This document shows, in pieces, positions 36,693-45,634 of a stretch of DNA of 64,000 nt. Position 1 is the first letter of the stretch. The number at the start of each line of letters is the position of its first letter. Source of the stretch: Limosilactobacillus mucosae DSM 13345 (lineage in GTDB: Bacteria > Bacillota > Bacilli > Lactobacillales > Lactobacillaceae). The translations under genes and the position numbers were made by a program. The notes under the pieces were generated by a model. The model made no database searches. It saw only the letters and a program-made list of their open reading frames with translations, and was not told the DNA's origin. Location: contig NZ_AZEQ01000013.1 in the NCBI RefSeq assembly GCF_001436025.1, forward strand, positions 1-64,000, written 5' to 3'.

Positions 36693-36809
36693 TAATTTTT
36701 GCCGAGGAGCAGAGAATTTCGCAAAGTGAAGGGTTGTATTTTTTAATATACAAACTAAGATGAAAGTGTACAAATGATATGAGTTATTATAGGAAAGGAA
36801 GTTTTGGAT

Positions 36810-37247
36810 ATGGCTAATGAAATTCAACGTCATAACAACATGTTTGACGACGTAATGAGCGCGGGCATGCGCAACTTGCTGAACGACAATTTCTTCTCTG
36901 GCTTCAACGCTAAGGCAGATCACATGAAGACCGACATTGCAGAAACCGATAAGAACTATGTCGTTAAAGTCGACATGCCTGGCTTTGACAAGAAGGACAT
37001 CCACATCAACTATGAGAACAACATCCTGACGATCACGGGTCGCCGTGACACGTTTGACGACCTTTCTGACAAGGATGGCAACATTTTGCACAGTGAACGC
37101 AACTATGGTCAAATGAGCCGTTCATTCCGTCTGCCAGAAGTTGACCTGAAGAAGGCCGTTGCTCACTACAGCGATGGGGTTCTGGTTCTGACGCTGCCTA
37201 AGCTGGCACCAGAAGCCGGCACTGGTACTCACATCGAAATCGAATAA
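36810..37247 (+). CDS. Small heat-shock protein, Hsp20/alpha-crystallin family
   Basis: Hsp20 proteins are ATP-independent holdases that keep unfolding proteins soluble. The 145-residue protein has a short N-terminus with a Phe/Met-rich region, an alpha-crystallin domain (about 40-130) beginning KTDIAETDKNYVVKVDMPGF and ending with the conserved GVLVLTLPK motif, and a short tail with the IEIE-type oligomerisation sequence. ATG at 36810 has AAAGGAAG about 9 bases upstream. It is monocistronic with a strong terminator. Confidence 0.93.
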   Translation: MANEIQRHNNMFDDVMSAGMRNLLNDNFFSGFNAKADHMKTDIAETDKNYVVKVDMPGFDKKDIHINYENNILTITGRRDTFDDLSDKDGNILHSERNYGQMSRSFRLPEVDLKKAVAHYSDGVLVLTLPKLAPEAGTGTHIEIE

Positions 37248-37269
37248 TTTAATTGACAAATAGTTTTTA

Positions 37270-37306
37270 AATGAGTAGCAGTTTTAAATTGCTACTCATT
37301 TTTTAT
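37270..37306 (+). terminator. Terminator of hsp20
   Basis: The stem aatgagtagca/tgctactcatt is perfect over 11 bp with a 9-nt loop and a run of T residues. Confidence 0.92.
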
Positions 37307-37314
37307 TTTGTCTA

Positions 37315-37343
37315 TGTAAATGCTTTCACGAATTTGATATACT
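37315..37343 (+). promoter_or_regulatory. cre site over the promoter of the YfcC-type transporter
   Basis: TGTAAATGCTTTCA (37315-37328) matches the CcpA consensus TGWAANCGNTNWCA at 13 of 14 positions. A -10 box TATACT at 37338-37343 places the cre over the -35 region, a position for carbon catabolite repression. Confidence 0.6.
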
Positions 37344-37408
37344 TAATTTGTGCAATCTAACAACTTTGCAATTATTTTATTGTCTTAATAGCTAAAGGAG
37401 GGAACGTT

Positions 37409-38926
37409 TTGGAAAACGCAAAGCCAACCAAAAAGCACCGTTTTAAGATGCCATCCGCGTTTACGATTTTATTCTTCATTATCGTCGTCTTGGCAGTCTT
37501 AACTTGGTTTATTCCAGCCGGTAAGTACGCTACTGATTCAGCCGGCAACATTATTGCTCATACTTACCATACCGTTTCGCCGCATCCACAAGGTATTTGG
37601 GATGTCTTCATGGCAATGGTTATTGGGATGATCGGTGACAGCAAGACTGAAGGGGCAATTCAGATCGCGCTGTTTATCCTGGTAATCGGTGGGTTTTTAG
37701 GCGTCGTTAACAAAACCGGGGCTTTAAACAATGGGATTTCCGCCGTTGTTCGTCGTTATGAGGGACGCGAACGGACTTTGATTCCAATTTTGATGATTCT
37801 GTTTGCTCTGGGTGGTACGACCTATGGCATGGGTGAAGAAACGCTGGCCTTTTACCCATTGCTGATTCCAGTCATGATCGGCTGCGGCTTTGACTCAATC
37901 GTCGCGGTTGCCGTGGCTTTGGTCGGTACGCAGCTGGGGTGTCTGGCATCAACGGTCAACCCATTTGCCACTGGGGTTGCCTCAGCTACATTGAAGATCT
38001 CGCCAGGTGAAGGCTTGATTCCACGGCTGATCCTGTTGGTGATCGTCACGGCGCTTGGTATCTGGTACACGATGCACTATGCCGACCAGGTCAAAAAAGA
38101 TCCAACCAAGTCATTAGTCTACGCTCAGCGGGCTGAAGACGAAAAACGGTTTGATATTTCTGAAAAGACGCAGGACACGCAGCCATTAACCAAGGTACAA
38201 AAACGCGTACTGTGGCTGTTTGGGATCACGTTTATCATTATGATCATGGGGCTGGTGCCATGGACTGATCTGAACAAGCACTGGACGGCCTTTGACACGT
38301 TTACCAACTGGCTGCATGGCATTCCGTTCCTGGGCGTTTTGATCGGTAAAGACATTCCAGCCTTGGGGACTTGGTACTTTAACGAAATTACGCTGCTGTT
38401 CATCTTTATGTCGGTAGTAATTATGTTTGTCGCTCATATGAAGGAAAGCGAATTTATCGATGCCTTCTTAAAGGGAATGGGCGATCTGCTCAGCGTTGCG
38501 ATTATCGTGGCCGTTGCGCGTGGGATTCAGGTTATCATGAACAATGGTATGATTACGGCGACCGTTTTGCATTGGGGTGAAGTCGGACTGGGCGGCCTGT
38601 CGCGCAGTGCCTTCATCATTTTGACCTACATCTTCTACATTCCAATGTCATTCCTGATTCCATCAACTTCCGGCTTGGCTGCCGCTACGATGGGAATCAT
38701 GGGACCACTGGGACACTTCTGTCATGTTTCCGGCAGTCTAGTTATTACGGCTTACCAAGCAGCTTCTGGCTGGATCAACCTGATTACGCCAACTTCCGGA
38801 ATCGTAATGGGGGCCTTGGCAATTGCGCACGTCAACATCAGTATCTGGTGGAAGTGGATGGCCAAGTTCATGGTAATCCTGTTCCTGGTTACCTGCGTCT
38901 TCTTGGGCATTGCCGCGGTACTTTAG
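37409..38926 (+). CDS. YfcC-family (DcuC/ArcD-like) membrane transporter
   Basis: The 505-residue protein has about 12 membrane helices and the YfcC/C4-dicarboxylate-type layout, with LTWFIPAGKY in the first loop, GTTYGMGEETLAFYPLLIP in the first half and SFLIPSTSGLAAATMGIMGPL in the second, the two re-entrant half-repeats of this superfamily. Substrates in the family are amino acids, arginine/ornithine or dicarboxylates. TTG at 37409 is used, 7 bases after AAAGGAGG. A peptidase of the M20 family follows 29 bp downstream, suggesting import or exchange of amino acids/peptides linked to hydrolysis. A cre site suggests glucose repression. Confidence 0.85.
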   Translation: MENAKPTKKHRFKMPSAFTILFFIIVVLAVLTWFIPAGKYATDSAGNIIAHTYHTVSPHPQGIWDVFMAMVIGMIGDSKTEGAIQIALFILVIGGFLGVVNKTGALNNGISAVVRRYEGRERTLIPILMILFALGGTTYGMGEETLAFYPLLIPVMIGCGFDSIVAVAVALVGTQLGCLASTVNPFATGVASATLKISPGEGLIPRLILLVIVTALGIWYTMHYADQVKKDPTKSLVYAQRAEDEKRFDISEKTQDTQPLTKVQKRVLWLFGITFIIMIMGLVPWTDLNKHWTAFDTFTNWLHGIPFLGVLIGKDIPALGTWYFNEITLLFIFMSVVIMFVAHMKESEFIDAFLKGMGDLLSVAIIVAVARGIQVIMNNGMITATVLHWGEVGLGGLSRSAFIILTYIFYIPMSFLIPSTSGLAAATMGIMGPLGHFCHVSGSLVITAYQAASGWINLITPTSGIVMGALAIAHVNISIWWKWMAKFMVILFLVTCVFLGIAAVL

Positions 38927-38955
38927 CTTTTTCAATCATATCAGGGGGAATTAAT

Positions 38956-40299
38956 ATGGCAGCAGAATTGGTTCAAGAAAATGAGCGTCAACAAGCATTG
39001 GCAGCTTTAAAGCGTTTGGTTGCCAAGCCATCGTATAATGAGGCTCCAGCACCAGGCGCGCCGTTTGGACCCAAGATTCGTCAGGCCCTAGATGAGCTGA
39101 TGCGGATCTGTGATGAGCTGGGCTATCAAACCTATGAGGATCCAGATGGCTACTATGGCTATGCTGAAACTGGAACCGGCAGCGAGACGTTTGGCATTAT
39201 TGGCCATGTTGATACGGTGCCGGCTGGCGATTTGAGTACTTGGGAACATGATCCATATTGTGGCGAGACTTTTGGCGATGTGGTCTATGGGCGCGGCGTA
39301 CAAGACGACAAAGGTCCCGTGATTGCGGCTCTGTTCGCGGTCAAGGCGTTGGAGAATCGCGGCTATCATTTCAACAAAAAGATCCGCTTTATCTTCGGTA
39401 CTGATGAAGAAACGCTGTGGCGCGGGATTGCCAAGTACAATCAAAAAGAAGCGCCGATTGATTTGGGATTTTCGCCAGACGCTGAATTCCCGGTTACCTA
39501 TGCTGAAAAAGGGCTGCAGCAGTCATACCTGGTTGGGCCGGGAACCGAGCTGCTGAACGTTGAAACTGGCGGTGCATTCAACGCGGTCCCAGATCGGGCA
39601 GAATATGCTGGTCCAAAGCAAGATGAGGTCAAGGCTGCTCTTGAAAAGCACGGCTTCAAGTATCATGAAGAAGCCGGCAAGCTGGTCGTGGAAGGCAAGG
39701 CGATTCATGCCATGCTGGCTCCTCAAGGCGTCAACGCGGTCTTAAGACTGGCAATTGCTTTGGATGACGTCTTTAAAGGCTTTGGGCCGCTGGACTTTAT
39801 CGGTCAGTGCTTTAAAGAGGATGCGACGGGAACCAATCTGCTGGGTGACGTTAAGGACGAAGCATCCGGCCACTTAACGTTTAACATTTCCAGCCTCAAG
39901 ATCACGCCGAAAGAAACGCGGATGCAGATTGATCTGCGAATCCCGGTTACCATTGATCGTGATGCGCTGCTTGAAAAACTGAGCCAAAACGTCGCCAAAT
40001 ACGATCTGCAATATAAGCATTTTGACTACGTAGCGCCATTGTACGTTCCTAAAGATACTGAATTGGTTAAGACCTTGATGACAGTCTATCAGGATCAAAC
40101 CGGTGACGTTGCTTCTCAGCCACAGGTCAGCGGCGGAGCAACTTTTGCGCGGACGATGCATAACTGCGTGGCCTTTGGGGCGATGCTGCCAACTACGCCT
40201 GACTTTATGCACCAGGCTAATGAACAATGGCCGCTTCAAGACATGTTTAAGGCAATGGATATCTTTGCCGAGGCAGTCAAGCGGTTATGTGTGGACTGA
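38956..40299 (+). CDS. M20 family metallopeptidase (Sapep/PepV-like dipeptidase)
   Basis: The 447-residue zinc peptidase has the M20 metal-ligand pattern: GHVDTVPAGD (His and catalytic Asp, near residue 85), GRGVQDDKGP (bridging Asp), GTDEETLW (general base Glu and ligand Glu, near 150) and GFSPDAEFP (Asp), with a lid domain between about 190 and 380. It resembles PepV and Sapep, which cleave dipeptides with D- or L-amino acids. GGGGGAA precedes the ATG. It lies in one transcript with the YfcC transporter and ends in a terminator. It differs from the partial PepV-like gene at 63199. Confidence 0.88.
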   Translation: MAAELVQENERQQALAALKRLVAKPSYNEAPAPGAPFGPKIRQALDELMRICDELGYQTYEDPDGYYGYAETGTGSETFGIIGHVDTVPAGDLSTWEHDPYCGETFGDVVYGRGVQDDKGPVIAALFAVKALENRGYHFNKKIRFIFGTDEETLWRGIAKYNQKEAPIDLGFSPDAEFPVTYAEKGLQQSYLVGPGTELLNVETGGAFNAVPDRAEYAGPKQDEVKAALEKHGFKYHEEAGKLVVEGKAIHAMLAPQGVNAVLRLAIALDDVFKGFGPLDFIGQCFKEDATGTNLLGDVKDEASGHLTFNISSLKITPKETRMQIDLRIPVTIDRDALLEKLSQNVAKYDLQYKHFDYVAPLYVPKDTELVKTLMTVYQDQTGDVASQPQVSGGATFARTMHNCVAFGAMLPTTPDFMHQANEQWPLQDMFKAMDIFAEAVKRLCVD

Positions 40300-40312
40300 T
40301 GATTGAATAAAA

Positions 40313-40347
40313 AGAGCAGCTGCGAGAACTCGCGGCTGCTTTTTTTA
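40313..40347. terminator. Terminator of the transporter-peptidase operon
   Basis: A stem gagcagctgcgag/ctcgcggctgct (one mismatch) with a 2-4-nt loop is followed by seven T residues; an A-run on the other side may let it serve the convergent gene. Confidence 0.88.
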
Positions 40348-40362
40348 CGGTTTCAAACCGGT

Positions 40363-40530
40363 TTAGATGTGTTCCTTGATGCCGTTAGGGAAGTCTTTAT
40401 CGATTTCCTTTAAGATGGGCAGCAAGGTGTTGATGTATTCATGATATGCTTCGATTGGCTTGCGATCCTTGCCATTTGCCTGAAGCAGCGCGATGGCAAT
40501 GTCATGCGCGCGTTGTTCATTACTGATCAT
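40363..40530 (-). CDS. Small conserved-looking protein of unknown function (55 aa)
   Basis: The 55-residue protein starts MISNEQRAHDIAIALLQANG and is predicted helical and acidic. GAGGTG lies 6 bases before its ATG, better than an earlier in-frame start that would overlap the upstream VanZ-like gene. It reads AHDIAIALL...YHEYINTLLPIL, similar in style to small Lactobacillus proteins of unknown role. It follows the VanZ-like gene 16 bp downstream and is probably co-transcribed. Confidence 0.65.
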   Translation of the reverse strand: MISNEQRAHDIAIALLQANGKDRKPIEAYHEYINTLLPILKEIDKDFPNGIKEHI

Positions 40531-40546
40531 ATTATTCACCTCATTA

Positions 40547-41083
40547 CTACAGTTTAACAAATTTTATCGATAGTTGCGCGATCCAATCAGCCAAGGCAGT
40601 CGCTTTTAAAAGCACCATGACATAAAAACCGGCTAAGACGCCAGCTGCATTCGTGATGACGTCATCAATATCGACGAAGCGTTCAACATGGAAAAACAGA
40701 TCGCATAAAAATTGCGTGGTTTCGATTGAGATTCCCAGTAAGATGCCAAACAGCAATACCGACTTGAGATCATGCCGCGCACTCAGCAGATACCAGTAGA
40801 TGCCAGCCGGAACCGTCATAACGATATTTAAGAAAAAATCAGGCGACAAGGCTTGAAATGGAATGGCGTTGCAGGGAACACCTAAGACGTGATAAAAAAT
40901 CTTGTGCGGGCCGCCCCAATTATACTGGGTTGGCGTAAAGCAGAGATAGGCAATGGCCAAAGTATAGATCAAGGCGCTCAGCATCGTAAACCATTGCCAG
41001 CCATGAAGCGGAAGACGCAAAGCTCGGTTAAACATGGTGCTCCAGATGATTAATAGTATTATAAATGGAATCCAAGAACGCAA
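40547..41083 (-). CDS. VanZ-like membrane protein
   Basis: The 178-residue protein has about five membrane segments and the VanZ domain pattern, with CNAIPFQALSPDFFLNIVMTVPAG in the middle and ETTQFLCDLFFHVERFVDIDDVITNAAGVLAG near the end; the RxxDxDDxxxNxxG block is its most conserved part. VanZ of Tn1546 gives low-level teicoplanin resistance, but most chromosomal members have no known role. TTG at 41083 is chosen since GGGGAGA is 9 bases upstream; an earlier TTG at 41134 lacks a ribosome-binding site. Confidence 0.8.
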   Translation of the reverse strand: MRSWIPFIILLIIWSTMFNRALRLPLHGWQWFTMLSALIYTLAIAYLCFTPTQYNWGGPHKIFYHVLGVPCNAIPFQALSPDFFLNIVMTVPAGIYWYLLSARHDLKSVLLFGILLGISIETTQFLCDLFFHVERFVDIDDVITNAAGVLAGFYVMVLLKATALADWIAQLSIKFVKL

Positions 41084-41206
41084 AATTAAAAATCTCCCCA
41101 ATAACTCTAACGAAAATTTAAAAACGTGGTACAATAAAGATTCTAGGTTTTACCCTCCAGTCTAGCAAAAAATGTTGGGCAGGTTAAGAGAAGGAGGAAA
41201 TTAAAT

Positions 41207-42574
41207 ATGGCGGAAAAGCAACCGGATCAGCAAACACTGTCGCGGGGCTTAAAGGATCGCCACGTACAGCTGATTGCCCTTGGTGGTGCGATCGGTACGG
41301 GGCTGTTCTTGGGTTCCGGGAAATCCATTCACGTTGCTGGTCCTTCCATTCTGCTGGCATATCTGATTACGGGGATCATGTGCTTCTTGTTGATGCGGGC
41401 GCTGGGCGAACTCTTGCTGGCTGACTTGCATTACAATTCATTTGTGGATGCGATTCGTGACTACTTAGGCTCACGGGCTGCATTTATCACTGGTTGGACG
41501 TACTGGCTCTGCTGGGTCGCAATCGCAATGGCTGAGATTACTGCGATCGGCATGTACGTTCAATTATGGCTGCCGAATTGTCCACAATGGGTACCCGGTT
41601 TGATTACGCTGGCGGTGCTCTTATGTGTCAACTTGATTACGGTTGGTGCATTTGGCGAGGTCGAATCTTGGTTTGCACTGATCAAGATTTTTGCGATCCT
41701 GCTGCTGATTGCAATCGGGATCGGGATGATGCTGGTGCGCTTCAAGAGTCCCAACGGCATCGTTACCTCACCAAGCAACCTGATATCATATGGCGGATTT
41801 TTCGCAACCGGCCTGGATGGCTTTTTGAAGTCTTTCCAAATGGTCATCTTCTCATTTGCCGGAATTGAAATGGTTGGGATGACGGCGGCCGAAACGGCTA
41901 ACCCCCGCAAGGTCATTCCCAAGGCCATCAATGACATTCCAGTCCGGATTTTGTTGTTCTACATTGGCGCACTGTTTGTGATTATGAGCATCTATCCATG
42001 GAATCGGCTTGATCCAAATTCGAGTCCGTTTGTCATGGTCTTTAAGGATATTGGCATTTCTTCAGCAGCCTCAATCATCAATTTTGTAGTGTTAACGGCG
42101 GCCGCTTCATCTTGCAACAGCGCCCTGTACACGACTGGACGCATGTTGGCCGAATTGACCTCAACTTCACGACGGCCTTCAATTCGCAAGATCAGCCGCA
42201 TTTCTAAGAATTCGGTTCCAGCTACGGCGATCGTCATCTCAGCTCTCTTGATGGGGATGTCGTCACTGCTGAACTACTTGATTCCTTCCGAAGTCTTTAC
42301 TCTGGTTTCAAGTGTCGCCACGACCAGTTTCCTGTTTATCTGGGGAACGATTGTGTTGGCTCACCTGCGCTACCGTAAGCTGCATCCGGAAGGCAGTGGC
42401 TTTAAGATGCCGGGAACGCCGGTTACTGATTGGATGGTCTTGATTTTCCTGTTTGCCGTGGGCGTGATCTTGATGTTCAGCCCTGACACCAGAATTGCCT
42501 TGATTATCGCGTTAGTCTGGCTGATATTTATGACGATTCTTTCATTGACTTTCAAACAATATCGATACAACTAA
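41207..42574 (+). CDS. APC-family amino-acid permease (CycA/GabP-like)
   Basis: The 455-residue transporter has 12 membrane helices and the APC signature at its start: LKDRHVQLIALGGAIGTGLFLGSG. FSFAGIEMVGMTAAE in helix 6 and the SSCNSALYTTGRMLAEL region also match the AAT subgroup that includes CycA (D-Ala/D-Ser/Gly), GabP, LysP and others. CycA-like features are the closest to my eye, but the substrate is uncertain. AGGAGGAAA lies upstream of the ATG. Monocistronic, with a good terminator. Confidence 0.88.
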   Translation: MAEKQPDQQTLSRGLKDRHVQLIALGGAIGTGLFLGSGKSIHVAGPSILLAYLITGIMCFLLMRALGELLLADLHYNSFVDAIRDYLGSRAAFITGWTYWLCWVAIAMAEITAIGMYVQLWLPNCPQWVPGLITLAVLLCVNLITVGAFGEVESWFALIKIFAILLLIAIGIGMMLVRFKSPNGIVTSPSNLISYGGFFATGLDGFLKSFQMVIFSFAGIEMVGMTAAETANPRKVIPKAINDIPVRILLFYIGALFVIMSIYPWNRLDPNSSPFVMVFKDIGISSAASIINFVVLTAAASSCNSALYTTGRMLAELTSTSRRPSIRKISRISKNSVPATAIVISALLMGMSSLLNYLIPSEVFTLVSSVATTSFLFIWGTIVLAHLRYRKLHPEGSGFKMPGTPVTDWMVLIFLFAVGVILMFSPDTRIALIIALVWLIFMTILSLTFKQYRYN

Positions 42575-42612
42575 AAAAAACTTCTCGGTGTTCAATCATC
42601 GAGAAGTTTTTT
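42575..42612. terminator. Terminator of the amino-acid permease gene
   Basis: A perfect 13-bp stem aaaaaacttctcg/cgagaagtttttt works in both directions. Confidence 0.92.
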
Positions 42613-42726
42613 AATGCGCTGATTGGTTTTGATGGTTTTGGAAAGCAGGAACGTTTGGCAGCAATCTTGACGAGAATCTGCTGGTCAGCTTTGTGAAGAA
42701 AATCGGGATTTAACTAGCTGCAAGGC

Positions 42727-43290
42727 TTAGTCATCGTCTTCGTCATCATCAGCAATCGACAGTCCCTTAGTTGGCTCGTTGCCTAAAAAGCTTTGTGCCA
42801 ATGCGATCTGTTCTTTGATCCAGCGATACAGTTCTTTCATCAACTGATTTTGTCCTTCATGGGCTTCTTTTTCAGTCAGCTTGATAGCGCGGTCAATAAA
42901 CAAGAGCTGGGTGTCAAAATCCTTGATCAGATCAAAAAGCTGCTGCTCACCGCTGTCGTATTTGGCAGCACCGTTTTCTTCAAGCATGCTGTATTCTAAC
43001 AGTTCACGACTGGTAGTTGGTACCAAATCAGCTTCGGCATACAGGGCACGGTTGATCTGCTCCCAAAATGTCAGTTCTTTTTGAAGCCAGCTTCGGCCAT
43101 GCTGATTTAAAAACAGTGCACTGGGACCCTTGGCAAATAAAATGGCTTGTTCGATCTTGAGGGCATGCACAGCCAGATTAGCGGTAATATGACCAATCAT
43201 GGCACCAGCAGTTGGGACGTGATGCTCATGCTGGCTGCGTTCTTGTTCGTTGGCAAATGCTTGGGCAGAGTTGGTTTTGAGTGAATTCAT
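42727..43290 (-). CDS. dps: Dps-family DNA-protection / ferritin-like protein
   Basis: Dps proteins form 12-mers that oxidise and store iron and guard DNA under peroxide stress. The 187-residue protein has a ferritin-like four-helix core (about 30-170) with HHVPTAGAMIGHITANL, KGPSALFLNQHGRSWL and LYAEADLVPTTSRELLEY. An unusual C-terminal tail of seven Asp/Glu residues (DDDEDDD) follows. AAGGAGG stands 8 bases before the ATG and overlaps the end of the metallochaperone gene, so the three genes ATPase-chaperone-dps form one operon. Confidence 0.85.
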   Translation of the reverse strand: MNSLKTNSAQAFANEQERSQHEHHVPTAGAMIGHITANLAVHALKIEQAILFAKGPSALFLNQHGRSWLQKELTFWEQINRALYAEADLVPTTSRELLEYSMLEENGAAKYDSGEQQLFDLIKDFDTQLLFIDRAIKLTEKEAHEGQNQLMKELYRWIKEQIALAQSFLGNEPTKGLSIADDDEDDD

Positions 43291-43292
43291 AT

Positions 43293-43520
43293 CTAGGCCT
43301 CCTTAACGATGATTTTCTCGACTTGATAGCCAAGCTGATTGACGATGCTGCTCAGTTTTTCAGGCGCGATCAGCTTTTCGTCAACTTCAGCCTTGACCTT
43401 GCCAGCGTTAAACATTACTACGGCATCTTTTACGCCGGGCTGCTGGCTGACGGCTTTTTGAATCTTACTCATGCAGGATGGACATGACAGATCGTTTAGT
43501 TTTAAGACTACTTTTTTCAT
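43293..43520 (-). CDS. Heavy-metal-associated (HMA/CopZ-like) protein
   Basis: The 75-residue protein has the ferredoxin-like HMA fold with a single metal site CPSC in LNDLSCPSCMSKIQ (Cys13 and Cys16 region), where CopZ-type proteins have MxCxxC; the Met before Cys is replaced by Ser. AAAGGAG lies before ATG at 43520. It sits between the P1B ATPase, whose own N-terminus lacks an HMA domain, and dps, so it probably delivers metal to one of them or acts as a detached sensor/regulatory domain of the pump. Confidence 0.8.
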   Translation of the reverse strand: MKKVVLKLNDLSCPSCMSKIQKAVSQQPGVKDAVVMFNAGKVKAEVDEKLIAPEKLSSIVNQLGYQVEKIIVKEA

Positions 43521-43591
43521 GATATTCAGCTCCTTTAATAATTGATTAATGACATCATATTTTAGATTTACGCTAAAGTAATTGACGCTGA

Positions 43592-45421
43592 TCAATTATG
43601 ACGAATTAAACGCATTCCATTTAAAATTACGATTAAAATACTCAACTCGTGGACCAGCATTCCTGATGCCATGTAGACATAACCCGTAAAGAGACCAATA
43701 AAAAGCAATAAAACGGTCAGCAAGGCAATCGTGATGTTTTCATACATGTTGTGCATCATTTTTTTGGCGTACTTAACGGCAATTGGCAGCTGGGTTGGGC
43801 TGGAATCGACCAGAATAATATCGGCAACTTCAATCGCGGCTTCGGTTCCGCTGCCCATTGCAATTCCTAGATCGGCAATGCTTAGCGCCGGGCTGTCATT
43901 GATGCCATCACCGATAAAGGCAGTTTGATGTCCAGCTGCCTGCAATTTTTTGATGAATTCAGCCTTATCCACGGGTAAAAGATCGCCGACGACCAGGTCA
44001 AAATCCAAACCGGCTACTGTTTTTTCGGCAACGGCTTGATTGTCTCCTGAAAGCAGCACAAGTTGATAATCCTTGAGCTTTCTTAAGTCGTGCAGGGCAT
44101 CTTTTACACCGTCCCTCAGCTGATCACTGACTTCCAAGGCCAACCGCAGTTCTTCATTAACGGCCAGCAAGACATGCGAGCTGGTTGCCGATAGTTGTGA
44201 GGTATTGGCAGCAATGCCGGCTTCCTTTAGCAGACGCTCATTGCCGACCAGCACCGACTGTCCGTTAACGGTGGCTTTGATGCCGCGTCCATCCACAATC
44301 TGACTGTTGCTGATCGGATAGACGGCATCTTTTTGGCCGGATTTTTGATAGTACTCAAGAATGGCCCTAGCCAATGGGTGATCGGATTCATGCTCGATGC
44401 TGGCCAGAATTTTAAGATTTTCGGCTAAAGAGCCATTAAAGTTGATAACTTTACCGACGCTGGGCTGTCCCGTCGTTAACGTACCGGTTTTATCAAAAAC
44501 CAGAGTATCGATCTTGGTCAGCTGGTCTAATGCGGCACTGCCCTTGGCAATCATGCCCTGCTTGGCCGCGCTGCCGATGCCGGCGACCGTTGAGATTGGG
44601 ACACCGATTACCAAAGCACCAGGACAGCCCAAGACCAGAATCGTGATGGCCAGCCTAAGGTCTTTGGTAATCAGACCAACTGCAGCAGCGATTGCCAAGA
44701 CTAGAGGCGTGTAGAACTTCGAAAAACGATCGATCAAGCGCTGCGTTTTCGTCTGACTGTCCTGGGCCTCCTCAACCAGTTCGATCAGCTTGCCAAAAGT
44801 AGTATCTTCGCCGACTTTTTCTGCTTGCACGGCCAAGGTTCCGCTGGTCAGAATCGTGCCGGCAAAAACGCTGCTGTCGATAGTTTTGCGACTAGGCTTT
44901 GATTCACCGGTAATGCTTGCCTGATCAGCATAGCCGCTGCCATCCACGACGCGTCCATCGACTGGAATCTGGGAACCGGTTTTTACCAGCAGATAGTCGC
45001 CTTTTTCAATCTCGTCAATATCTACCTCGGAAAACACGCGCTCATGAGGCTGATTGATTTTCAGTGCAGTTTTGGGTGCCAGATCGACCAGTTCTTGAAT
45101 CGACTTGCGCGTTTTTTTGAGCGTGACGGCTTCCAAAAAATCACCGATTGAAAACAGCCAGACGACGATGCCCGCCTCACTGTACTCGCCAATTGCAATC
45201 GCACTGACAACGGCAATTGAAACCAAAAGCTCAATTGAAATAATTTTGAATCGCAGTGCGCCAGCTGCTCTGACTATCAGCGGCAGACCACCGATAACCG
45301 CGATTGCAACCATACTTAGATCATCCAGCCAGTCAAGACCGCTGAATCGGCCAAGATAAGCGGCAATCAGTAGCATCGTCATTAATACGACGCTGCCTTT
45401 TTTATGCTGCGAAAAAAACAT
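43592..45421 (-). CDS. P1B-type heavy-metal-translocating ATPase
   Basis: The 609-residue pump exports a transition metal. It has the P-type features TGES (actuator), DKTGTLT (phosphorylated Asp near residue 310), GDGINDSPAL (hinge) and the P1B HP motif in SDHPLARAI. The intramembrane metal motif reads CPG in LGCPGALVIGVP, where CPC or SPC is usual. There is no N-terminal metal-binding domain. Such short pumps with PerR and Dps partners include iron exporters PfeT/FrvA, so Fe, Zn, Co or Cd are possible. GAGGAG precedes the ATG. It heads the operon with the HMA protein and dps. Confidence 0.85.
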   Translation of the reverse strand: MFFSQHKKGSVVLMTMLLIAAYLGRFSGLDWLDDLSMVAIAVIGGLPLIVRAAGALRFKIISIELLVSIAVVSAIAIGEYSEAGIVVWLFSIGDFLEAVTLKKTRKSIQELVDLAPKTALKINQPHERVFSEVDIDEIEKGDYLLVKTGSQIPVDGRVVDGSGYADQASITGESKPSRKTIDSSVFAGTILTSGTLAVQAEKVGEDTTFGKLIELVEEAQDSQTKTQRLIDRFSKFYTPLVLAIAAAVGLITKDLRLAITILVLGCPGALVIGVPISTVAGIGSAAKQGMIAKGSAALDQLTKIDTLVFDKTGTLTTGQPSVGKVINFNGSLAENLKILASIEHESDHPLARAILEYYQKSGQKDAVYPISNSQIVDGRGIKATVNGQSVLVGNERLLKEAGIAANTSQLSATSSHVLLAVNEELRLALEVSDQLRDGVKDALHDLRKLKDYQLVLLSGDNQAVAEKTVAGLDFDLVVGDLLPVDKAEFIKKLQAAGHQTAFIGDGINDSPALSIADLGIAMGSGTEAAIEVADIILVDSSPTQLPIAVKYAKKMMHNMYENITIALLTVLLLFIGLFTGYVYMASGMLVHELSILIVILNGMRLIRHN

Positions 45422-45513
45422 AATTTCAGCTCCTCTCTGAATTGTTCGTTTCCTAGCATAAGGTGGCGGCTGAATTTATGAATTGATGCCTGTCAATTTT
45501 TAAAAAATAGCCT

Positions 45514-45552
45514 AAATAAAAATCCTCGGCCCAGTTGACTGAGACGAGGATT
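45514..45552 (-). terminator. Terminator of the PerR/Fur gene
   Basis: On the minus strand aatcctcg pairs with cgaggatt around a loop with an inner cagt/actg stem, followed by a TTTTTATTT tail. Confidence 0.8.
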
Positions 45553-45634
45553 GATTGATTTTTTGAGAAAGGGCAGGGAAACGCGTGCTTTTAAGGACAT
45601 GATGAATTGCCCATTCTTGTTTGCTCTTTTATGA

